NCBI GenBank assembly: GCA_019637685.1 | Contig: JAHBVF010000017.1 | Coordinates: 62,001 to 126,000, forward strand | Direction of reading: 5' to 3' | DNA length: 64,000 nt | Source: Caldilineaceae bacterium | GTDB taxonomy: Bacteria > Chloroflexota > Anaerolineae > Caldilineales > Caldilineaceae | Shown here: positions 18,887 to 28,135 of the stretch, piece after piece | How the letters are laid out: every line of letters starts with the position of its first letter | Numbering within the stretch: position 1 is the first letter of the stretch | Notes under the pieces: generated by a model | The model's input: the letters and a program-made list of their open reading frames with translations, nothing else | The model's database searches: none | Told to the model about the DNA's origin: nothing | Translations under genes and position numbers: made by a program

Positions 18887-18925
18887 TGACTTTTGAAAAG
18901 CCCTGAAGCAGCGCAATGGGCAGCA

Positions 18926-19590
18926 TCAGGCAGGGGGCAAGGGCGAAAAGTGGAGACGCAGGGCCTGGCGCGCGGCCTCCACATCCCTGGACTGCAAGGC
19001 CAGTAGAATTCTGCGGTGTTGCACTTCCAGCCTATACTAACCGTCGGCCAATGGCTACTTCGGGGGAGAAGGTGCGCATCTGATCGAAATACTGGTTGAT
19101 GAGGGTTGCGAACTGGATGATGGCTGGATTGTGGGTGGCCTGGATCAGGTGCAGGTGAAATGCCCGGTCCTCTTTCAATACGGCTTGGCTGTCTGCCGCG
19201 CGCCGGGCCATCCGATCCACCAGTTTGCTCAACGCCAGAAAATCGTCTTCGGTCAACCCCAGCACCACCCATTCCACGGCCCCGATCTCCAGCGCGATGC
19301 GCGCCTGATATATTTCGTGGCGTGTGACATTCAGTTATATGGATGGCTGTGGCAGAGGAGATTAGCTGGGGGCGATTGGTCAGGAGTATACCAATGCCCA
19401 CCCGGCGCTGGATTATACCTTCGGTCTCCAGTTGGGCCAGGGCGCTGCGCACGACTGTGCGGCTCACTTCCAACAGTTCGCTGAATTTGCGCTCAGAGGG
19501 CAGACGATCGCCCACGGCTACCTCGTTGCGCAAGATATTGTAGACCACTGCTGTCATAGCAAACATATCACGCTTTTTTATGGGTGTCAA
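18926..19590 (-). pseudogene. Broken GntR/FadR-type regulator (multiple frameshifts)
   Basis: The first ~75 codons from ATG 19590 encode a clear GntR winged helix (VGDRLPSERKFSELLEVSRTVVRSALAQLE). Around 19330 the homologous frame shifts: EIYQARIALEIGAVEWVVL and a FadR-type FCD ligand domain with RAFHLHLIQATHNP continue in another frame to about 19050. A third frame then gives EVQHRRILLALQSRDVEAARQAL and a stop at 18926. At least two frameshifts separate the pieces, so a working regulator is unlikely. Its 3' end lies about 20 bases from the outer repeat of the IS region. Confidence 0.8.
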
Positions 19591-19627
19591 TCAAAGGTTT
19601 GATGACAAAATCTGCCTCTTTCTTAAT

Positions 19628-19656
19628 TTGCTTCCCCTTTCTATCTGTGCTATTCT
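19628..19656 (+). promoter_or_regulatory. Possible promoter for rplS
   Basis: TTGCTT, a 17-base gap, then TATTCT, about 100 bases before the rplS start. The match to the -35/-10 consensus is partial. Confidence 0.3.
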
Positions 19657-19753
19657 CTTGATTTGTGACAATCATCGACTGGTCTGTTCGCGGGCAGCGC
19701 GCCTCTGGAGTCAGCCAGTTGTTTTTCGACCAATCAATAGAGGCGGTGAACCC

Positions 19754-20116
19754 ATGACCAATGCATTGATGGAATCCCTTAAACCGGAAGCCAACCCCAA
19801 CATACCGGAGATTGATGCGGGCGACACTGTGCGTGTCCACCAGCGCATCACCGAAGGCCGCAACGAGCGTATTCAGGTTTTTCAGGGTGTAGTGATTGCC
19901 AAGCACGGCGGTTCCAGCCCCAGCGCCACCTATACTGTGCGGCGCACAGGAACCCATGGCGTGGGTGTCGAGCGCTCATTCCCTCTCTACAGCAAAGCAG
20001 TGGAGAAGGTGGAAGTGTTGCGCAAGGCCAAAGTACGCCGGGCACAGCTCTACTATCTGCGCGATTTGCAGGGCAAGGCTGCCCGCCTGAAGGAAAAGCG
20101 CTTTATCAGCGTGTAG
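19754..20116 (+). CDS. rplS: 50S ribosomal protein L19
   Basis: 120 residues from ATG 19754, preceded by AGGCGGTGA. The frame is open 174 bases further upstream, but L19 homology starts here. Conserved features are [73 protein letters not shown]. The family lies at the 30S-50S interface. A possible promoter lies at 19628-19656. Unusually, no trmD or rimM lies upstream; the neighbour is the broken GntR gene. A terminator hairpin follows. Confidence 0.97.
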   Translation: MTNALMESLKPEANPNIPEIDAGDTVRVHQRITEGRNERIQVFQGVVIAKHGGSSPSATYTVRRTGTHGVGVERSFPLYSKAVEKVEVLRKAKVRRAQLYYLRDLQGKAARLKEKRFISV

Positions 20117-20146
20117 TGTCCCCAGGGCAGAAACGAATGAAACCAG

Positions 20147-20175
20147 AAGCACCGGCGTATCGTCGGTGCTTTTTG
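20147..20175 (+). terminator. Terminator after rplS
   Basis: Stem agcaccg paired with cggtgct around a 9-nt loop, followed by TTTTTG, 30 bases after the rplS stop. Confidence 0.75.
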
Positions 20176-20242
20176 TGTTCAGGGTCTGTGTTCAGGGGTG
20201 GGCGCACGTTCAGTTAATTTTCCATTTGGCTAAAAAGCGCGT

Positions 20243-21040
20243 ATGATACGAGCAATGCACATTCTTCGCCTCTTTGCCGTCTATCTCCGCCTGGGACTTC
20301 TGGGCGAAATGGAATATCGGGCCAACTTCTGGATCAATCTGCTCCAATCCTTTTTGGAATTGGGTGTGGCGCTGGCCGGGCTGGCTGTGGTCTTTGATCA
20401 CACAGACACCTTGGGCGACTGGAAACCGGACGAACTCCTGGCGCTGGTCGGCGTCTACTTTCTCATCGCGGGGATGATCCGTTCGCTGGTGCGCCCCTCC
20501 ATGCAACTCTTTATGGAGGATATCCGCAAAGGGACGCTGGATTTCAAGCTCACCAAACCGGAGGATGCCCAACTGTTGGTCAGCATCCAACGGGTGGAAA
20601 TCTGGCGGCTGGTGGATGCCGTGGTGGGAATAATTGTGCTGAGTATCGCACTCTCCCGCATCGGCGCACAGATCGGCCTGACCGACGCGCTGATCTTTGG
20701 CGTTACGCTCGTCGCGGGCGGGCTGATTGTCTACAGTTTCTTTATGATTTTGGCGACCTGTGCCTTCTGGTTTGTGCGCGTCGAGAATATTCTGGTCATT
20801 TTCGATTCCATGTACCAGGCGGGGCGCTGGCCGGTGACAATCTATCCGACCTGGCTGCAATGGATACTCACTTTTTTGGTTCCAGTCGCTTTTGCCACCA
20901 CAGTGCCCGCCTCCGCCCTGACATCCCGCATTGAAGCGGGTCTGCTGGCCAGTTCTGTCGGTCTGGCCATTGGCCTTTTCGTGGCAGCCCGCCTTTTCTG
21001 GCGCTATGGCCTGCGCTTCTATTCCGGCGCGTCGGCCTAA
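20243..21040 (+). CDS. ABC-2 type permease (DUF990/PF06182-like)
   Basis: 265 residues with about six membrane spans. The N-terminal cytoplasmic stretch and first helix (YRANFWINLLQSFLELGVALAG), the segment SLVRPSMQLFMEDIRKGTLDFKLTKPED and the last helix before RFYSGA fit the DUF990 family of ABC-2 permeases, which usually occur as a pair with an ATPase. No ATPase or second permease gene lies within several kilobases, so it is either orphan or works with distant partners. ATG 20255 is an alternative start; neither has a clear ribosome site. A weak upstream promoter is possible in 20176-20242. Confidence 0.82.
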   Translation: MIRAMHILRLFAVYLRLGLLGEMEYRANFWINLLQSFLELGVALAGLAVVFDHTDTLGDWKPDELLALVGVYFLIAGMIRSLVRPSMQLFMEDIRKGTLDFKLTKPEDAQLLVSIQRVEIWRLVDAVVGIIVLSIALSRIGAQIGLTDALIFGVTLVAGGLIVYSFFMILATCAFWFVRVENILVIFDSMYQAGRWPVTIYPTWLQWILTFLVPVAFATTVPASALTSRIEAGLLASSVGLAIGLFVAARLFWRYGLRFYSGASA

Positions 21041-21109
21041 AAGCTATTGCAAGCAAACGAATTCACAACTTCCAACCACCCACTATCTCCAACGACAATG
21101 CGAGTTCCT

Positions 21110-21670
21110 ATGCACATTCTCTTGACTTCTGCTGCGTCTTCCCTGGCGCAAAGGTTGGCCGAACAGTTGGCGACCGAACACACCCTCCGCCTGACCGAAC
21201 GACAGATGCTGGTTTCTGAACACGAATTTGTCCTCTCCTCTCTGGGCCACGACGCGTCGACGAATCTGTTGGTGCGGGGGATGGACGCGATTGTCCACGT
21301 GGATGCGATGCCAGCGGACACCGACACCGGCGCGCAGATCGACCAGTCCACCCGTTGCACCTACAATCTGCTCCTGGCCGCGGCTGCCGAAGGGGTCAGA
21401 CGGGTGGTCTATCTGAGCACACTGGAGTTGATGGCCGCCTACGACGGCTATCTCTACGACACCCGCTGGCAGCCCCGGCCCACCACCGCGCCGCCGACGC
21501 TGACAAAAAGTTTGGGCGAATCCACCTGCAAAGAATTCGCCAGGGAGAGCAAAGTGGCCGTGACTGTTTTGCGTCTGGCCAACGACGCTACACCCGCCTC
21601 CATCTCCGCGGCCATTGCCGATGCGCTGACCAGTGATGGCCCGGCCTGGCACATTGTTCACGTGGAATAG
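21110..21670 (+). CDS. NAD-dependent epimerase/SDR-like protein, short
   Basis: 186 residues from ATG 21110; ATG 21098 and an earlier in-frame start at 21047 are alternatives. Rossmann-type N-terminus (MHILLTSAASSLAQRLAEQLA), a central segment GVRRVVYLSTLELMAAYDGYLYD and TKSLGESTCKEFA near the usual YxxxK region, although a clear Tyr-Lys pair is not seen here. It resembles the next gene in layout and probably arose by duplication or serves as its partner. Substrate unknown; catalysis is doubtful given the missing tyrosine motif. Confidence 0.72.
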   Translation: MHILLTSAASSLAQRLAEQLATEHTLRLTERQMLVSEHEFVLSSLGHDASTNLLVRGMDAIVHVDAMPADTDTGAQIDQSTRCTYNLLLAAAAEGVRRVVYLSTLELMAAYDGYLYDTRWQPRPTTAPPTLTKSLGESTCKEFARESKVAVTVLRLANDATPASISAAIADALTSDGPAWHIVHVE

Positions 21671-21788
21671 CTTCTGACGAAGCCGCGGACATTTCTCGGA
21701 AAATTCACAACGTATCTGCCGCGGGGCACGCGGCTCCGCGCCGAACCCTTCTCTTTCCAACTGTTCATCCTTCTTTGGGAGTTCTCCT

Positions 21789-22517
21789 ATGAATGTTCTC
21801 ATTCTTGGCGGTGTGGGTATGCTCGGCCCGTATGTGGTCCGGCATTTGGCCCCCCATTACAATCTGCGCATCACCGACATAACCCCGCCTGCTGATCCCC
21901 TGCCCGGCGAGTTTGTGCAGGTGGACGCGGCCAACCGGTCGCAGGTGCTGGCCGCGGCCGAGGGTATGGATGCTATCATCAATCTCTCCGTCCTGCGCCA
22001 AGACCGCAAACTGGCCTTCGACGTAAATACATTGGGCTGCTATCACGTGATGGAGGCCGCGGTCACCCACGGCATCCGCCGGGTGATCAACACCGGTCCT
22101 CACTTCACCCTGGCCGGGCGCAGCTACGAAACCTTCGACTACGACATCGGCCCGGATATCCCCCCCCAGCCCGGCACGAATCTCTATGCGCTGAGCAAAT
22201 CTCTCGGCCATCAGATCAGCCGGGTCTATGCCGAGCAGCACGACATTTTTGTGCAGATGTATCTCTTCTACAACTTCCGCGATCCGGCAGATATTACGCC
22301 GGGCAGCCGTCACGCCCCCTTTTCCATTTCCTGGGAGAATGCCGCCGAAGTCTTTTCCCTGGGGTTAGAGATTCCTTTCGAGAAGCTGCCCTCCCGCTGC
22401 GAAGCGTTCAATATCTTTACGGACATGCCCCACGGCAAATTCAGCAACGAAAAGGCCAAGCGCATTCTCGGATTCCAGCCCAGAAACGACATTGCCGGAC
22501 TGTGGACGAAGGGATAG
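21789..22517 (+). CDS. NAD-dependent epimerase/dehydratase
   Basis: 242 residues; the glycine-rich nucleotide loop is ILGGVGMLGPYVV, the catalytic YxxxK appears as NLYALSKSLG (about residue 135), and the fold continues with RVYAEQHDIFVQMYLFYNFRDP. GGGAGTTCTCCT precedes the ATG. It lies 118 bases after the shorter homologue and is probably co-transcribed with it. Specific substrate not recognisable (likely a nucleotide sugar). The C-terminal GFQPRNDIAGLW is typical of the family. Confidence 0.85.
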   Translation: MNVLILGGVGMLGPYVVRHLAPHYNLRITDITPPADPLPGEFVQVDAANRSQVLAAAEGMDAIINLSVLRQDRKLAFDVNTLGCYHVMEAAVTHGIRRVINTGPHFTLAGRSYETFDYDIGPDIPPQPGTNLYALSKSLGHQISRVYAEQHDIFVQMYLFYNFRDPADITPGSRHAPFSISWENAAEVFSLGLEIPFEKLPSRCEAFNIFTDMPHGKFSNEKAKRILGFQPRNDIAGLWTKG

Positions 22518-22915
22518 GGAATGGCGGAATCGATGAGATAAGGGAGGACATATCCTCCCGAACTCCATTCACCCGGCCCGATTGTATGGGTCCATTGCAA
22601 AAAGGGTGATTTCTCCAGCGGAGACGCCGAGGCGCGGAGAATTTTCGGAGAGAATCCTTCTTGGAGTCTACTGCAAAAAGGTCAATTTCACCGCGGAATC
22701 GCAGAGGGTGCGGAGGCAACGCGGCGAGATTCAGGAGAAAAACGCCGCGAACCTCCGCGTTCTCCGCGGTGAGTGTAGAGGCTTTTTGCAGTGGAGTCAT
22801 TGTATCAAATCGCAAGAATCTGCCGCGCCCCTGTCGATTTCCGTCTCCCCCATTCGTCGTAATAGCAGAAGGGCGAAGGGTTCGCCCGCTGTTCCACCCA
22901 AAGGAGAGGAATCCC
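22518..22915. other. Intergenic region with palindromic repeat
   Basis: No gene seen in about 400 bases. Its middle is filled by the repeat at 22591-22795; the last 100 bases carry the leader of the YCII gene, with a good ribosome site (AAAGGAGAGGA) just before 22916. Confidence 0.6.
22591..22795. repeat. Palindromic intergenic repeat (one full and one partial copy)
   Basis: The full copy (22667-22795) has imperfect inverted ends: tctactgcaaaaag on the left and ctttttgcagtgga on the right, with caccgcgga and tccgcggtg inside. A related partial copy starts at tccattgcaaaaag (22591). Similar Chloroflexota-type intergenic repeats are common; no gene is inside. Confidence 0.6.
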
Positions 22916-23269
22916 ATGCACTACATCTGCCTGATCTACACCAACGAAGCCCAGGACGCCAATGCCAGCGAAGCTGAGCAGCAGGCCGTAATGGGGGCCT
23001 ATTATCAGTTCAGCGAAGCCGTCAACAAAGCGGGAATCAACAAAGGCGGCGACGCGCTGATGCCCACCAGTATGGCAACGACTGTGCGCGTGCGCGACGG
23101 CAAAACAATCACCACGGACGGCCCCTTTGCCGAAACCAAAGAACAACTGGGCGGCTACTATATTCTGGACTGCGCCAATCTGGACGAGGCCATCGAATGG
23201 GCGGCCAAGATTCCCGGCGCGGCGATCGGCTCGATCGAAGTGCGCCCGGTGATGGTGTTTGACCAGTAG
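22916..23269 (+). CDS. YCII-related DGPF-domain protein
   Basis: 117 residues from ATG 22916 with AAAGGAGAGG upstream; the frame is open further upstream but that stretch is repeat sequence. The YCII/DGPF signature is TTDGPFAETKEQLGGYYILDC, with EAIEWAAKIPGA and VRPVM typical of the family. These proteins are found next to ECF42-type sigma factors, and here a sigma factor of that type starts 105 bases downstream. Function is unknown; a role in the sigma-linked response is inferred from the pairing. Confidence 0.92.
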   Translation: MHYICLIYTNEAQDANASEAEQQAVMGAYYQFSEAVNKAGINKGGDALMPTSMATTVRVRDGKTITTDGPFAETKEQLGGYYILDCANLDEAIEWAAKIPGAAIGSIEVRPVMVFDQ

Positions 23270-23279
23270 AAAACCAGCG

Positions 23280-23353
23280 GCAATTGGGCAGTGGACAGGG
23301 AGTATTTACAGTGGGCATTGGACGCCTCGGCTCCCTGTCCACTGCCCAATTGC
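23280..23353. repeat. 23-bp perfect inverted repeat between YCII and ECF42 genes
   Basis: Arms at 23280-23302 and 23331-23353 are exact complements (start gcaattgggcagtggacag), with a 28-nt loop. It could be a terminator-like element, an operator, or a small transposable remnant. The right arm ends 22 bases before the sigma-factor start. Confidence 0.7.
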
Positions 23354-23374
23354 GATATACCCCTCGGGCCATAG

Positions 23375-24655
23375 ATGAATCAACCCGCCAGCCACCTCGC
23401 CATCGAACAGACCTTCCGCCAAGAGTCGGGCCGCGTGCTGGCCGGGCTGATTAGCTGGCTGGGCGGTGATTTTGAGATGGCCGAAGATGGCCTGCAAGAC
23501 GCGCTGATTGTGGCGCTGGAACGCTGGCCCGCCGAAGGCATTCCCCGCACCCCCGCGGCCTGGATCACCACCACTGCCCGACGCAAAATTATTGATCGCC
23601 TGCGCCGACGGCGCACACTGGCCGCCAAGACGGAAGTTTTGGCCCAGGAAGAAGCCCTGCGCCGTACAGGTGCAGAGGAGAATGAAGTGAACCACATCGC
23701 AGATGAGCGGCTGGCCCTCATCTTTACCTGCTGTCACCCGGCGCTGGCCGAAGAGGCACAGATCGCCCTGACTCTGCGTACATTGGGCGGGCTGACCACC
23801 GACGAAATTGCGTCGGCCTTTCTGGTCCCCGTGCCCACAATGGCCCAGCGGCTGGTGCGGGCCAAACGCAAAATCAGCAAAGCGGGCATCCCCTTCCGGG
23901 TTCCGCCCTCCCATCTGCTGGCCGAGCGGCTGGACGCGGTGATGAGCGTCATCTATCTCATTTTCAGCGAAGGCTACGCGGCCAGCTCTGGGGACGCGCT
24001 GATCCGGTTGGAACTCTGCGCCGAGGCCATCCATCTGGCCCAGGTGTTGGTCCAATTGCTGGCCGAAGACCCGGCCCTGGACGAGGAGCCGGAGGTGCTG
24101 GGGCTGCTGGCGCTGATGCTTCTCCACGATTCCCGGCGGGATGCCCGGCTTGGCCCGGACGGAGAAATGGTGCTGCTGGAAGAACAGAATCGCGGCCTGT
24201 GGAAGCGGGAGCAGATTGGCCTGGGCATGGGGCTGGTGGAGCGAGCGTTAGGGCTGGGACGGCCTGGCCCCTATCAGATTCAGGCCGCGATTGCCGCGCT
24301 GCACGGGGAAGCCCAGACCGCGGCAGAGACCGACTGGCCACAGATCGCGCTGCTCTACGACGCGCTCTATCGGATGCATCCGTCTTCGGTTGTGGAGTTG
24401 AACCGGGCTGTGGCCGTGGCAATGGCAAATGGCCCCCAGACCGGTCTCGGCTTGCTGGACGATCCGGAGTTGGCCCTGGCCCTGGACGGCTATCACTTCT
24501 ACCACGCGGCCCGGGCCGATCTGTTGCGCCGGCTGGGGCGCTGGGAAGTGGCGCGGGTGGCCTATCAGCGGGCGCTGGAACTGACCCAAAACGATGTGGA
24601 ACGGCGTTTTCTCCAGCGCAGGCTGGTGGAGGTGGGAGAAACTGAGCAGATGTAA
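23375..24655 (+). CDS. ECF sigma factor of the ECF42 type, with C-terminal extension
   Basis: 426 residues. Sigma region 2 is near residues 12-80 ([21 protein letters not shown], then [17 protein letters not shown]). Region 4 is near 120-175 ([28 protein letters not shown]). A long C-terminal domain follows (about 185-420, TPR-like, with [17 protein letters not shown]). This layout is known for ECF42 factors, which often lack an anti-sigma and are adjacent to DGPF proteins, as here. The C-terminal domain may control activity. Start ATG 23375 follows the inverted repeat; no clear ribosome site. Confidence 0.92.
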   Translation: MNQPASHLAIEQTFRQESGRVLAGLISWLGGDFEMAEDGLQDALIVALERWPAEGIPRTPAAWITTTARRKIIDRLRRRRTLAAKTEVLAQEEALRRTGAEENEVNHIADERLALIFTCCHPALAEEAQIALTLRTLGGLTTDEIASAFLVPVPTMAQRLVRAKRKISKAGIPFRVPPSHLLAERLDAVMSVIYLIFSEGYAASSGDALIRLELCAEAIHLAQVLVQLLAEDPALDEEPEVLGLLALMLLHDSRRDARLGPDGEMVLLEEQNRGLWKREQIGLGMGLVERALGLGRPGPYQIQAAIAALHGEAQTAAETDWPQIALLYDALYRMHPSSVVELNRAVAVAMANGPQTGLGLLDDPELALALDGYHFYHAARADLLRRLGRWEVARVAYQRALELTQNDVERRFLQRRLVEVGETEQM

Positions 24656-24670
24656 AAGGGCTATTGGCTC

Positions 24671-26299
<1,629 letters not shown>

Positions 26300-26742
26300 A
26301 GGTTTTGGGGTATGGGAAATTGATGATTCAATGTTGGGCGCGTGTAGGATACCTGATGGGGCGGCGGAGTGCAAGGGCAAGGCAAGTGCGACCGTGCGGG
26401 CGTGCCCGTTGGCTGTGGAAACAGGGGACTTCCGCACGCGGAGGGGTATATGCCAACTGTCCGGCTGCAAGTCGGACATGGACAAGAGTGTCAACCTCCG
26501 CAGCCATCAGGAACGTTTTTCTTCTGCACAATTTTGTGGTATAAACAGTCATAGCTGCGGCAGATTTGTTCCGTTTGGGTAGAGGCAGTAAACCGGTTTT
26601 CAAAAAGCGGCTGTTTCTTCTCAATCGGTTCAATGTTTAATTTGGCCCTGTTTTTTCCCAAGTCTTCAATCCTCTGTTGTACGAATACTTCGATTCTATC
26701 GAAACAATCCACTTGCGTCCTGATCCCTTAGGAGGTGTATCC
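26300..26742. other. Divergent intergenic region, D-aminoacylase / molybdenum-hydroxylase operon
   Basis: About 440 bases between divergent genes; promoters for both are expected here. A short palindrome, ttcga-N5-tcgaa at 26689-26703, lies 40 bases before the operon start. No gene seen. Confidence 0.45.
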
Positions 26743-27654
26743 TTGCAAGCATTCGATTTCGTATCAGCCCAAAGTGTAGATGAGGTGGTCGCGGTTTTGG
26801 CTGCCGGGGGCGAGCGAGCCAGGCCACTGAGCGGCGGCACTGATCTGCTCGCCCAGTTGAAGGAAGGCCGGCGTAGCTATGCGACGGTTGTCGATCTGAA
26901 GCGGGTTCCCGAATTGATGGAAATTCGCATTGGGGCCGACGGTCTCTGGCTGGGTGCATCCGTTCCTTGCCACATTATCAACAACAACGCCGATATTCAG
27001 AAGATGTACCCCGCGCTGCACGACTCCACCGGCCTGATCGGTGGCACGCAGATTCAGGGTCGGGCCAGTCTGGGCGGCAATCTGTGCAACGCTTCCCCCG
27101 CTGCCGACGGCATCTCGAATCTAATCGTCCACAGCGTCACCGCCCACATCGCCGGACCCAACGGACGGCGCACCCTGCCGGTGGAAGAGTTCTGTGTGGC
27201 CCCCGGTCGTAACGCCCTGAAGACCGGTGAAGTTCTGGTAGCATTGCAATTCCCGGCCCCGGCCAAGAATTTTGGCGCGGCCTATCTGCGCTTTATCCCC
27301 CGCAACGAAATGGACATTGCTGTGACGGGTGCGGGCGTGTCGGTTGTGCTGGACGACGACGGCAAGACGATCAAATCGGCCCGTGTCTCGCTGGGTGCGG
27401 TTGCGCCCACACCGCTCTTTGTCAAAGCCGCGGGCGACGCGCTGGCCGGACAACCCGTCTCGGAAGAGACATTCGAGAAGGCCGCCCAGATTGCCCAGGA
27501 CGCGGCCAAACCCATCAGCGACATGCGCGGCACCGTTGCCCAGCGCAAACATCTGTCGGGTGTATTGACCAAACGCGCATTGCGCATCGCCATCGACCGG
27601 GCGCGGGGAACCTCGACCGTCGATTCTTTGGGGAGGCTGAACGGAAATGGCTAA
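26743..27654 (+). CDS. FAD-binding subunit of molybdenum hydroxylase (CoxM-like)
   Basis: The start is the TTG at 26743 because TAGGAGGTG lies 5 bases before it, while the in-frame codon at 26677 has no ribosome site. The family N-terminus (AFDFVSAQSVDEVVAVLA) then begins directly. The FAD-binding domain has LSGGTDLLAQLK and TQIQGRASLGGNLCNASPAAD; the C-terminal domain ends near KRALRIAIDRA. The operon continues with the 2Fe-2S subunit, which overlaps by 8 bases, and the Mo subunit. Together they form an alpha/beta/gamma xanthine-dehydrogenase-family enzyme, with electrons passing Mo to 2Fe-2S to FAD. Substrate not identifiable. Confidence 0.9.
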   Translation: MQAFDFVSAQSVDEVVAVLAAGGERARPLSGGTDLLAQLKEGRRSYATVVDLKRVPELMEIRIGADGLWLGASVPCHIINNNADIQKMYPALHDSTGLIGGTQIQGRASLGGNLCNASPAADGISNLIVHSVTAHIAGPNGRRTLPVEEFCVAPGRNALKTGEVLVALQFPAPAKNFGAAYLRFIPRNEMDIAVTGAGVSVVLDDDGKTIKSARVSLGAVAPTPLFVKAAGDALAGQPVSEETFEKAAQIAQDAAKPISDMRGTVAQRKHLSGVLTKRALRIAIDRARGTSTVDSLGRLNGNG

Positions 27655-28135
27655 GAAAGTAATGGTCCAGACCGTCATCAATAACGACGAAACCACATTT
27701 GTGTGTGAGACCCGCCAAACGCTTCTGGAGGTGTTGCGGGACGAACTGGGCATGACAGGAACCAAAGAGGGCTGTGGAAACGGCAACTGTGGCGCCTGTA
27801 ATGTGATACTCGACGGCGTGCTGGTCAACTCCTGTTTGGTGCTGGCCGTAGAAGTCGAAGGACGTACAGTCACGACGATTGAAGGCGTGGCCGAAGCCGA
27901 CGGTCTGCACCCGATTCAGCAGGCCTTTTTGGAACACGCGGCCCTGCAATGCGGCATCTGCACACCCGGATTTATCATTTCGTCCAAAGCGCTGCTGGAA
28001 AAGAACCCGGACCCCAGCGAACACGACGTTCGCCTGTGGCTGGCGGGCAATCTCTGCCGCTGCACGGGCTACGACAAAATTGTGCGGGCCGTGTTGGACG
28101 TAGCCAGCGCGGGGCAAGAGAAAGTAGGCGCATAA
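27647..28135 (+). CDS. 2Fe-2S small subunit of molybdenum hydroxylase (CoxS-like)
   Basis: 162 residues. The N-terminal [2Fe-2S] plant-type cluster is in GCGNGNCGACNVILDG with a fourth Cys in NSCLVLA. The second cluster is in QCGICTPGF and CRCTGYDKI. Both sets of cysteines are intact. It starts 8 bases inside the upstream FAD gene and overlaps the Mo subunit by one base (TAATG), a strong sign of a translationally coupled operon. Confidence 0.96.
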   Translation: MAKKVMVQTVINNDETTFVCETRQTLLEVLRDELGMTGTKEGCGNGNCGACNVILDGVLVNSCLVLAVEVEGRTVTTIEGVAEADGLHPIQQAFLEHAALQCGICTPGFIISSKALLEKNPDPSEHDVRLWLAGNLCRCTGYDKIVRAVLDVASAGQEKVGA

